Below are positions 1-5,288 of a stretch of DNA of 5,288 nucleotides, one piece after another; the stretch's first letter is position 1; every line of letters begins with the position of its first letter. The position numbers and the translations under genes were made by a program. The notes under the pieces were generated by a model. That model searched no databases and had not been told where the DNA came from. It saw only the letters and a list, made by a program, of their open reading frames with translations. This DNA comes from Methanobacteriota archaeon (GTDB lineage: Archaea > Halobacteriota > Methanosarcinia > Methanosarcinales > Methanosarcinaceae). Location: positions 1 to 5,288 of the forward strand of contig JAUPKV010000308.1 of assembly GCA_030837265.1 (NCBI GenBank), read 5' to 3'.

Positions 1-491
1 TGAAAGCAATCATATTGATGGATGGAAGGGGAGTAGAAAGAGGGCCTATACAACTGGATATAGGAGTAGTCTTATCAAGTGTCGGAGGAAACTCAAGCCA
101 GGATAGGAATCAATTCCATGGTCTTGTTTCATTGTTTGGTATTGACTTTGGACTTTATATTGGGCCGTCGTATAATCCTTTTCGTACAATAGGGCCCAGC
201 ATCGGTATTGGTCTGCTCATCGGACATAACGGTTTCCTTGCTGCAAAAATAGGTATTCATTTCAGGAGAACAATCGGTTTAGCAATGCTAATACCTATAG
301 TTCCGATTTATGGTGTTGCCGGAGTGGGCTTCATTGCGGCACTGCCTGTCTCCGAGGGAGTAAAAGCTGCGGCAACTGTGCCATTAATGTTTGTGCCGAC
401 GGCTATTGTATACCAGGAAGAGCTTAAACAATTATGGAAAAGAGGGACAGAAGCCATCATTAAATTGAAATTTAAACAAAATTATCTTTGA
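1..491 (+). CDS. Small glycine-rich hydrophobic protein, function unknown (5' end probably outside the window)
   Basis: I do not recognise this protein. The reading frame is open to the left edge; the first partial codon is ?TG followed by AAA GCA ATC, so an ATG may lie exactly across the edge. Internal candidates are TTG at 15 and ATG at 18, giving about 157 residues, but no GGAG-type ribosome site is visible before them, so a start at or beyond the edge is likelier. The protein is rich in Gly, Ile and Pro. Short hydrophobic stretches alternate with glycine (around FGLYIGPSY and SIGIGLLIG), followed by a longer apolar part (about residues 86-132 counted from the TTG) and a basic tail ending KLKFKQNYL. 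This could be membrane-associated or a compact beta-rich fold; there is no signal peptide, no cysteine pair and no catalytic motif. It ends with TGA and faces the regulator genes convergently. Confidence 0.6.
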   Translation, partial: KAIILMDGRGVERGPIQLDIGVVLSSVGGNSSQDRNQFHGLVSLFGIDFGLYIGPSYNPFRTIGPSIGIGLLIGHNGFLAAKIGIHFRRTIGLAMLIPIVPIYGVAGVGFIAALPVSEGVKAAATVPLMFVPTAIVYQEELKQLWKRGTEAIIKLKFKQNYL

Positions 492-527
492 TTATAAAAA
501 TTTTTTATATCTGTGAAAATCTATATA

Positions 528-633
528 TATCTACACGGTAGTAGATACGTTTAATTAAGAGGAAAATAGGGCTCCTCTTAATCCTTTGGGTTGGAAATAG
601 GTAGGACACGAGAATAGGGACTTATGTTCTACC
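528..633. other. Cluster of three stem-loops in a convergent spacer
   Basis: Three inverted repeats follow each other. The first has arms TATCTAC (528-534) and GTAGATA (541-547), a perfect 7-bp stem. The second has arms ATTAAGAGGA (554-563) and TCCTCTTAAT (573-582), a perfect 10-bp stem with a 9-base loop. The third has arms GGTAGGACA (600-608) and TGTTCTACC (625-633), 9 pairs including one G-U on the plus-strand RNA. The loops of the second and third both contain AATAGGG (565-571 and 613-619). The cluster lies after the stop of the left-hand gene and before the relic and end of the minus-strand regulator gene. It could be a bidirectional terminator region, a structured small RNA, or the end of an old mobile element. 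No long U run follows the stems on the plus strand, which weakens the simple terminator reading. Confidence 0.45.
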
Positions 634-682
634 AGCTACTTCTCTTTAATTTCAATTAATTTGAATTTATGTTAAATAAACC

Positions 683-799
683 TTACGCCATTTCCCTAGC
701 TATTGCCATTAGCTGATCAGCATTTTGATTAAAAAGAATCGAATAAATTTGTGCTTTTTTTGCTTTTGAAACTAAAATTAAGAGAGATTCTCCAGTGTC
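683..799 (-). pseudogene. Orphan coding-like fragment (C-terminal piece of an unknown protein)
   Basis: On the minus strand a frame reads ...SKAKKAQIYSILFNQNADQ followed by LMAIAREMA and a TAA stop (683-685). The composition looks like a genuine helical protein end and unlike the surrounding AT-rich spacer. The frame is open for only about 38 codons, from just inside the end of the regulator gene whose stop is at 778-780, and it is shifted relative to that gene. It has no usable start codon: the only ATG codons are near its end. I read it as the surviving 3' end of a gene whose front was lost, perhaps when the regulator gene came to lie next to it. The alternative, chance reading in AT-rich DNA, cannot be excluded. 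The parent family is not recognised. The A-rich run near 755-761 is a plausible place for a slip. Confidence 0.35.
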
Positions 800-1575
800 A
801 GGTCAACGAGCTCATATTCGAGGTTTTCGGTTTCCAGTCTGTTAAGCAGTAATGAAACCTGCTCGTCTACAGAAACCACAAGAGAAGAAAGACCATGATA
901 TGCAGCCTCGATAACTGATTCATTGGTTCCGAACATAACGTTCGGACTTATTCCAATCTTACGCAGGGCTATAAGTGCTTCCACGCCGATAGCGGCTATA
1001 TAGGGTTTTGAGACAGCCAGCATTTTCAGGCGTTTGTAATCGACTTTTCTTGACCCGCCGCGTTCAACCCTATGCACTTTGCAGATGGTAATGGTTGCAT
1101 TTTCAAGATCAATAAGGCCTTTAAGACTGCTTACCCCTACATCCTCTCCTTCGACTGCATCGGATATAACATTACCTGAAGCTCCCGTCTCTTCCGTACT
1201 GCTAACATATAGGAGACCGCCTTCCATTTTCAGGTAAACTTGCTGTCCGGTTTTTACTTCTTCTTTTGCTATAGCTGTCCAGGTTGAAACATGGCTGATA
1301 ATATCTTCCATAACAAAACGGGCGTAGCGCTTCATTTCGGTGGCATTTTCGAGCACCCATTCCACGCCTTCTTTTGTTATCCTGTACCTGACACGGCCCT
1401 CAGTTACTATCAGTCCGTCGTTTACAAGCTCTTTTATGTATTCTGAAACTGCCTGGGGGGTTATTCCAATTTTTGCGGCAATCTCTTTCTGCCTGACGTT
1501 GGGTTGATGGGCTGCAATTTCGATAAGGACCTGAAATTTGGTTACTCCACTTTTAGTCTGGAGTATCTTGATCAT
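778..1575 (-). CDS. Winged-helix transcriptional regulator, archaeal COG1497-like
   Basis: This is a 265-residue predicted DNA-binding protein. The N-terminal winged helix-turn-helix spans about residues 10-75: the segment QKEIAAKIGITPQAVSEYIK (29-48) fits helix-turn-recognition helix, and GRVRYRITKEG (60-70) fits the wing. The middle and C-terminal part (about 80-260) has no motif I can name; its mixed alpha/beta pattern (SSLKGLIDL, KMLAVSKPYIAAIGVEALIALRKIG, then SSLVVSVDEQVSLLLNRLE) suggests a ligand-sensing or dimerisation domain. Length and layout match archaeal predicted regulators grouped as COG1497; that name is from memory. The start is ambiguous by one codon: GAGGAG (1587-1592) sits 8 bases before a TTG (1578-1576) and 11 before the ATG (1575-1573) chosen here. 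The ATG shares a base with the TGA stop of the upstream regulator gene, so the two are translationally coupled. The ligand and target genes are unknown. Confidence 0.85.
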   Translation of the reverse strand: MIKILQTKSGVTKFQVLIEIAAHQPNVRQKEIAAKIGITPQAVSEYIKELVNDGLIVTEGRVRYRITKEGVEWVLENATEMKRYARFVMEDIISHVSTWTAIAKEEVKTGQQVYLKMEGGLLYVSSTEETGASGNVISDAVEGEDVGVSSLKGLIDLENATITICKVHRVERGGSRKVDYKRLKMLAVSKPYIAAIGVEALIALRKIGISPNVMFGTNESVIEAAYHGLSSLVVSVDEQVSLLLNRLETENLEYELVDLTLENLS

Positions 1576-2096
1576 CAATCGTAATTCTCCTCAACATCTT
1601 CAATTAGTTTTAATCTTTGTCCCATTACGGAAAGTTTTTCAGACCTGCGGGCTACAGCGCAAATGTAGAATGGGTTCTTATTAAGGGTTCGCGTGAGATT
1701 GCTCATTGAGGTATTTCCCTCTTCTACAAGCCTTTCCAGCTCTTCTATGGCATCTTTGACTTCCTCATACGGCTTGAAAGTCAGCATAATAATATCGCTA
1801 AGATCTTCAAAAGAGCATTGAAAGTTTACCTGAACCTTTGAATAAGAACTATGGTATTCTTTTGAAGGCTTTTGTCCAGCTTCAGGAACTCTCCACTGGC
1901 TCTCAAGAAGTCCGGCTTTTTTCAGAATATGGAGGCTTTTTGACGAATCGGTACCCATGAATTCATCTATCTCTGCTCTTGTCATCCACTTGTTAGATAG
2001 AGTGTCAAATATTTTTTTGTGAGTTCTTGATCCAAAAGTTCTGAGTAATGGTACTAAATATGAAGGATCATTGATTATTCGAGTTCTTTTACCCAT
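1575..2096 (-). CDS. ArsR-like winged-helix transcriptional regulator
   Basis: This 173-residue protein has an N-terminal winged helix-turn-helix at about residues 12-95. LVPLLRTFGSRTHKKIFDTL forms the first helices, MTRAEIDEFMG then SSKSLHILKKAGLLES (51-66) the turn and recognition helix, and KPSKEYHSSYSKVQVNFQCS (76-95) the beta wing. This is the arrangement of the ArsR-type fold as found in many archaeal regulators. The rest, about 97-170, is mainly helical (EEVKDAIEELERLVEEG) and could mediate dimerisation. There is no obvious ArsR metal-binding cysteine pair: cysteines occur only at about 94 and 146. The ATG start is supported by AAGGAG at 2105-2110, 8 bases away. It is followed without a gap by the COG1497-like gene, so two DNA-binding proteins are made from one message. 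It starts 89 bases downstream of the DHS-like gene's stop on the same strand. Confidence 0.8.
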   Translation of the reverse strand: MGKRTRIINDPSYLVPLLRTFGSRTHKKIFDTLSNKWMTRAEIDEFMGTDSSKSLHILKKAGLLESQWRVPEAGQKPSKEYHSSYSKVQVNFQCSFEDLSDIIMLTFKPYEEVKDAIEELERLVEEGNTSMSNLTRTLNKNPFYICAVARRSEKLSVMGQRLKLIEDVEENYD

Positions 2097-2185
2097 TTAT
2101 TCCTCTCCTTCTCGTTTTAAATAAGCTTTCAAATAAGATAAAGATTTGTAATGTGACTAATTACTGAAACTTATATCGGGCCCTT

Positions 2186-3193
2186 TTACACTTCCCACTT
2201 AAAAACCCGCGCATCTCTGTTCAATCCGCGGCATTTTTCATGCAGAGCATGTGCCACTATCGGAAGAGCAATCGTAGCGTCAACGAATACCTGCACTTTT
2301 TTTGCCTGAACGGCTATTTTTCCCCAGGAGACCGCTTCGTCAAAAGTACAGCCAGAAAGACCTCCCCAGTGAGGGGAATCTGAGGTATACTGAATTGCAT
2401 AATCATGTCCTCCTACGTCTATTCCAAGAATAGAAGCTATTACTTCGGTCTGCTGGATAAAATTCTTCGGTACTCCGCCCCCAATGTAAACTACACCGGT
2501 TTTTTCGGATTTTTCAACCATCTGTGTAATCTCGTCAACGTCTTTTATCTGGTCGACCTCAAGTTTAATTCCCCTTCGTCTTGCAATGGTGAGTCCTATG
2601 CCGATTGAACTATCCGAAAGTGCCGGAACAAAGATCGGGACATTCTGCCGGTATGCACTTACAAGTATGGAATCTTCTGCTGCTCCACGCCTCACAAGTT
2701 CCTTTCCCAGCATAAACATGAGTTCCCTGGACGAACAAGAGATTTCCCCAATCTCCTTTGCAAAATCCGCTATTAAATTATCTGCATTCCTGAACTCTTC
2801 TTCCACTGCATAGACATCATAGATCCTATCCACTCCGTGCTCGAAGAGCTTTTCATCGTCAGCAAGATGGGAACCAACATAATGTTTCTTGCCGAGAGCT
2901 TCATGTGTATCATGGAACAGATTAGCTCCCGTACTTACCAGGCAATCAATCATCCTTTCCCTGATCATATAGGAAATAATTCTGCGCATACCAGCAGGGA
3001 CCATGGCCCCGGACAAGCCCATAAATACTGTCATGTTTTTTTCATTTAGCATATTGTACCAGGCCTGGACGGATTCGGCCAGTTTCCTTCCCTGAAAGCC
3101 TGTTTTAAGCATCCCATCCATTAGCTCGCTTATAGACCTATCCTTGACGTCTAGCGGAACTGTCGGGTTGTTTGTAAATATGTTATGATGCAT
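2186..3193 (-). CDS. Deoxyhypusine synthase-like protein (atypical paralogue)
   Basis: This 335-residue protein belongs to the deoxyhypusine synthase (DHS) family. DHS uses NAD to move the aminobutyl group of spermidine onto a lysine of initiation factor aIF5A, in the cytoplasm. Family marks: STGAN (87-91) in the NAD-binding region, PALSD (190-194), GGGVPK (238-243) and DEAVSWGKI (285-293), with K292 at the position of the enzyme-intermediate lysine (human Lys329) and W290 and E286 conserved. By my alignment from memory, the positions of human Asp243, His288, Asp316 and Glu137 are here Ile199, Asn244, Leu279 and His93. Canonical spermidine binding is therefore unlikely, and this is probably a DHS-like paralogue acting on another polyamine or amine, as DHS-derived homospermidine synthases do. 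The start at ATG 3193 is chosen because AAGGAG lies 6 bases before it; an upstream in-frame TTG at 3223 would add ten residues but has no ribosome site. Confidence 0.88.
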   Translation of the reverse strand: MHHNIFTNNPTVPLDVKDRSISELMDGMLKTGFQGRKLAESVQAWYNMLNEKNMTVFMGLSGAMVPAGMRRIISYMIRERMIDCLVSTGANLFHDTHEALGKKHYVGSHLADDEKLFEHGVDRIYDVYAVEEEFRNADNLIADFAKEIGEISCSSRELMFMLGKELVRRGAAEDSILVSAYRQNVPIFVPALSDSSIGIGLTIARRRGIKLEVDQIKDVDEITQMVEKSEKTGVVYIGGGVPKNFIQQTEVIASILGIDVGGHDYAIQYTSDSPHWGGLSGCTFDEAVSWGKIAVQAKKVQVFVDATIALPIVAHALHEKCRGLNRDARVFKWEV

Positions 3194-3199
3194 ACCATT

Positions 3200-3205
3200 C
3201 TCCTT
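3200..3205 (-). promoter_or_regulatory. Ribosome binding site of the DHS-like gene
   Basis: The minus strand reads AAGGAG, then six bases, then ATG at 3193. This strong Shine-Dalgarno match decides the start: it lies inside the longer frame that begins at TTG 3223, so that longer frame is not the translated one. Confidence 0.75.
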
Positions 3206-3223
3206 AGCAAACAGATATGACAA

Positions 3224-3471
3224 TTATTATATTTCCTACACTTGAGGCATCTGGTAGCAATGTAAGAAACTCGGATAAAGATATAATAATTATATATTCT
3301 TTAATTAATATCAATATATGTAGATTGAAATTAGGAAACTTAAACTCTAAAGCGAAGAGTATAATTGACAATTTTTATATTTGGAGTGTGTACCTACCCC
3401 ACTGCTGTGCAATTACCTTTGCATCCGTGTAAATTACCGATTAAGCCTAATCCTTAAGGCAATTATTATTT
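3224..3471. other. AT-rich spacer upstream of the DHS-like gene, no gene seen
   Basis: The region between the DHS-like gene and the relic gene on its right is AT-rich. Plus-strand frames here give low-complexity, Ile/Asn-rich peptides with no ribosome site and are not accepted. Minus-strand frames are broken by stops. Besides the promoter-like stretch listed separately, I see only a short palindrome CCTTAAGG near 3452 and two similar AATTACC words near 3410 and 3432, without a clear role. Confidence 0.5.
3281..3299 (-). promoter_or_regulatory. Possible TATA box region for the DHS-like gene
   Basis: The minus strand reads AATATATAATTATTATAT, which resembles an archaeal TATA element and contains the perfect palindrome ATATAAT-A-ATTATAT (3281-3295). 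A start of transcription about 25 bases on would lie near 3267, giving a leader of roughly 70 bases before the ATG at 3193. A nearer box, AATATAATAATT around 3224-3235, would place transcription start too close to the ribosome site. Such words are common by chance in this AT-rich spacer, so this is a weak call. Confidence 0.3.
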
Positions 3472-3767
3472 TTAAGCGTTGCCCTTAGATTCCGCCACAT
3501 TTAAATTAAACTTTTTGCCTACGGGAGTTAAATTAAGGACTTCTGACTCAACGTTTGTCGGAATACTCTTTCCGGGGCTTTCGTATAATATTTTCAGGTG
3601 GATTTTCCATACACTTTTAAATTAAACCCGTTCCAGAATTCTTTCACAAACTTTATATTATGCCGGATGATTACATCGGTAATACTTTCTGCAATTTTCT
3701 TGCTTATTAACCTTTCAGTACGGAAAATTCCAGACCAAGCCTGCGGAATATCTATGATCAATACCAC
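3472..3767 (-). pseudogene. Frameshifted small gene, product unknown
   Basis: The minus strand holds two coding-like frames that join end to end. The first runs from a GTG (3767) through DIPQAWSGIFRTERLISKKI and HNIKFVKEFWNGFNLKVYGK and then meets TGA at 3594-3596. The second, one frame away, continues HLKILYESPGKSIPTNVESE and VLNLTPVGKKFNLNVAESK to a TAA at 3472-3474. Adding one A to the AAAA run (plus-strand T4 at 3603-3606) would restore a single frame of about 98 codons, reading VYGKIHLKILYESPGK across the join. A one-base deletion is therefore the simplest explanation, although a sequencing error or programmed shift would look the same. An in-frame TAG lies about 24 bases upstream of the GTG and no ribosome site is evident, so the front may be lost too. 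The family is not recognised. Both plus-strand frames over this stretch are less protein-like. Confidence 0.5.
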
Positions 3768-3775
3768 GATGTGGT
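3763..3775. promoter_or_regulatory. Perfect inverted repeat before the TTG start, possible operator
   Basis: ACCAC and GTGGT flank the three bases GAT, forming a perfect dyad that ends four bases before the TTG start at 3780. Its position would suit a regulator that shuts off its own gene, and the adjacent gene encodes a probable DNA-binding protein. The site is short and also overlaps the front of the relic gene on the other strand, so it may be incidental. Confidence 0.3.
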
Positions 3776-3779
3776 CTAG

Positions 3780-4466
3780 TTGGAAGAGAAACTAAATCAA
3801 AAACTTCTGGAATTACTTGACGGACGACAACTTTCGATCAGCGGACTCTCCAGGGAACTAAAAGCTGGGGGCATAGATGAGCACCGCCTTTTTCTTACCG
3901 GGTATCTCAGGGCACTCAGAGACCTTAATATTCTGGAGGAAATCGAGGTACCCCCTTCAAAAATATATTCTCTGCCTGAAAAAGCCGATAATAATATTCT
4001 TGAAAACATAACTGAAAAAATCGAGGATTCAATATCAGAAAAAAATAAAGACCAAAAGCTTTCCGAACTTTCGGATCCTGAATACATTTATTCTATCTTC
4101 AAGACTCAACTGCTCAAAATTGATCTGGACCTGAGGATTCCAGTAGGTGTTTATGTGGTAAGCAGACTTTTTGAAAGGCCATGTTTCCGTAAAGAACTGA
4201 AACTTATGGGGATTACTCAAAAACACCTCGATCAATACCTGGAAAAATCCGGCTCTGTTGTGGAACTTCCCGATTCTCATCTGAAAAAAGCCCGTGCGGA
4301 TATAACGAGAATTGAGATCCCATCAGATGATCCCGCGTTTGAAATCCGAGAAAATAAAGATGAGATTGTCAGGCCTGCAAATGATGTACTGGCGGGTTTG
4401 ATTAAACACAGTATTGACCTTGATGGTCTGGTAGCAAGAAGCAAGCAAACTACTCTGATGCTATAA
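3780..4466 (+). CDS. Probable winged-helix DNA-binding protein, function unknown
   Basis: This 228-residue protein has two segments that read as winged-helix folds. Residues 1-65 contain LNQKLLELLDG, a helix-turn-helix-like part LSISGLSRELKAGG, a long helix HRLFLTGYLRALRDLNIL and a short wing ending KIYSL. A charged linker rich in Glu, Asp and Lys (66-98) follows. Residues 100-170 repeat a similar pattern: YIYSIFKTQLLKIDLDLRIP, VGVYVVSRLFER, RKELKLMGITQKHLDQYLEK. The tail (171-228) is acidic then mixed. I recognise no enzyme motif or metal site. The start must be TTG at 3780: an in-frame TAG directly precedes it, and the next Met is at residue 143. No good ribosome site lies upstream, and AATATCTATG about 27 bases before could be a weak TATA element, so a leaderless message is possible. 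The nitrilase gene begins 54 bases after the TAA and may be cotranscribed. Confidence 0.7.
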   Translation: MEEKLNQKLLELLDGRQLSISGLSRELKAGGIDEHRLFLTGYLRALRDLNILEEIEVPPSKIYSLPEKADNNILENITEKIEDSISEKNKDQKLSELSDPEYIYSIFKTQLLKIDLDLRIPVGVYVVSRLFERPCFRKELKLMGITQKHLDQYLEKSGSVVELPDSHLKKARADITRIEIPSDDPAFEIRENKDEIVRPANDVLAGLIKHSIDLDGLVARSKQTTLML

Positions 4467-4520
4467 CCCTTTATTCTTTATCCTTCATGAAAATATTTAA
4501 CATGAGGTTGATGGTAAGAA

Positions 4521-5288
4521 ATGAAAGTTGCCTGTGTCCAGATGGATGTTCTCCACTGCCAAAAGCAGGAAAATCTTGAAAAAGCGCTTCATTTGGCCCT
4601 CAAAGCCGTAACAAAAGGAGCAGAAATTATTGTCCTGCCGGAGGTTTTTTCCACAGGCTTTTGCTATGAGGAAATCGAACATGCGGCAGAGTCCATGCCA
4701 TCACCTACCCTTGAGAACCTGGCATGTTTTTCCGAGGCTAACAACTGCATTCTCATCGGTTCAATAATCCAGAAAGTTATTGGAGAAGCTGTAGAAAATA
4801 TTGATAAAACCGAGGGGAGTAAAAACCCTATACTTTATTATAATTTCGGCTTTTGTCTTGAATCAGGTATTCTTGCGGGCACTTATCGAAAAATTCATCC
4901 TTTCAGGGGAGAAAATAAGTTCTTCTCCAAAGGAAATTCATTGGAACCGATTTCCCTTAAAAAGCAAAATTTGAAAATTGGCCTTGAGATTTGTTATGAA
5001 CTTCGCTTCCCGGAAGTTTCAAGAAAACTTGCTCTTGCAGGGTCCGATCTACTTATAACGACAGCAGCTTTCCCAAATCCGAAATCCGAACACTGGAAAA
5101 CCCTTGTAAGAGCAAGAGCAATCGAAAACCAGATCCCCCATATAGCTTGCAACCGCATAGGTTCTGCCCCTGGCATCAGCTATTTCGGAAATTCAATGAT
5201 CGTGGATTCCCTTGGTGAGGTAAAGGCTGATGCCGGAGACAAAGAGCGAATAATAGTGTCCGATATAGACCTTTCTGCAAAAGACGAA
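4521..5288 (+). CDS. Carbon-nitrogen hydrolase, nitrilase superfamily (3' end outside the window)
   Basis: The first 256 residues of a nitrilase-superfamily amidase are present; the frame is still open at the right edge. Family members are usually about 260-290 residues, so little is missing. The enzymes hydrolyse amides, or carbamoyl or nitrile C-N bonds, through a cysteine thioester intermediate in the cytoplasm. The catalytic set is complete: Glu41 in LPEVFSTGF, Lys124 in YRKIHPF, Cys158 in EICYELRFPE, and the additional Glu131 in RGENKFFSKG. The RARAIENQ segment and the N-rich loop HIACNRIG are also typical. The CYELRFPE context resembles omega-amidase and related small-substrate amidases more than aliphatic nitrilases, but the substrate cannot be read from sequence. 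The ATG at 4521 gives the usual N-terminus MKVACVQMDV; GAGG lies about 13 bases before. Two other ATGs just upstream (4502, 4511) are out of frame. Confidence 0.88.
   Translation, partial: MKVACVQMDVLHCQKQENLEKALHLALKAVTKGAEIIVLPEVFSTGFCYEEIEHAAESMPSPTLENLACFSEANNCILIGSIIQKVIGEAVENIDKTEGSKNPILYYNFGFCLESGILAGTYRKIHPFRGENKFFSKGNSLEPISLKKQNLKIGLEICYELRFPEVSRKLALAGSDLLITTAAFPNPKSEHWKTLVRARAIENQIPHIACNRIGSAPGISYFGNSMIVDSLGEVKADAGDKERIIVSDIDLSAKDE

Noticed and set aside
492..560. T-rich stretch after the left-hand gene as a sole terminator
   Set aside because: AT-rich runs are common throughout the spacers here; it cannot be separated from background without transcript data.
2405..3049. Plus-strand open frames inside the DHS-like gene
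   Set aside because: They lie opposite a clear family member, have no ribosome sites, and their peptides show no protein-like pattern.
3217..3432. Plus-strand frame of 71 residues in the divergent spacer
   Set aside because: It overlaps the start region of the DHS-like gene, is low-complexity and Ile/Asn-rich, and has no ribosome site.
3390..3450. Minus-strand peptide with two cysteines (HGCKGNCTAVG), possible zinc-binding remnant
   Set aside because: Only about 20 codons are open, no start is present and only one cysteine pair is seen; too short to separate from chance.
3598..3795. Plus-strand frame of 65 residues with a hydrophobic stretch
   Set aside because: It is opposite the more convincing minus-strand relic and runs into the start of the 228-residue gene in another frame; the apolar run is the antisense image of Asn/Lys/Asp-rich codons.
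3797..4280. Minus-strand frames inside the 228-residue gene
   Set aside because: Serine- and phenylalanine-rich antisense shadows without initiation signals.
4497..5176. Minus-strand frames inside the nitrilase gene
   Set aside because: Opposite a gene with a complete catalytic set; no independent support.

Overview
The window looks like part of a methanogenic archaeon's chromosome, most likely Methanosarcina or a close relative. This rests on a deoxyhypusine-synthase-family enzyme (archaeal/eukaryotic-type chemistry), an archaeal winged-helix regulator of the COG1497 type, strong GGAG-type ribosome binding sites, moderate GC in genes, and very AT-rich, loosely packed intergenic DNA holding gene relics. 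The assignment comes from gene content read by eye, not from a database search.

Left edge (1-777): the end of a plus-strand gene for a small glycine-rich hydrophobic protein of unknown function, open at the window edge. A 286-base convergent spacer follows. It carries three consecutive stem-loops (528-633) and, on the minus strand, an orphan piece of coding-like sequence ending at 683.

Centre (778-3193, minus strand): three genes in the order DHS-like enzyme, ArsR-like winged-helix regulator, COG1497-like winged-helix regulator. The two regulator genes overlap at stop/start and must be translationally coupled. The enzyme gene lies 89 bases upstream of them and may share their transcript. The enzyme keeps the lysine of the DHS active site but has lost several residues that hold spermidine in the canonical enzyme, so it is probably a paralogue with another substrate.

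Spacer 3194-3779: the divergent region between the DHS-like gene and the right-hand genes. It holds an AT-rich promoter-like stretch and a decayed minus-strand gene (3472-3767) of about 98 codons, broken by what looks like a one-base loss in an A run. A small perfect inverted repeat stands just before the next gene.

Right side (3780-5288, plus strand): a 228-residue protein with two winged-helix-like segments, probably DNA-binding, starting at TTG. After 54 bases comes a nitrilase-superfamily amidohydrolase with a complete Glu-Lys-Cys catalytic set, cut by the right edge. No tRNA, rRNA, CRISPR array or intact mobile element was seen. The most interesting points are the atypical DHS-like enzyme with its linked regulators, the hidden frameshifted gene, and the stem-loop cluster.
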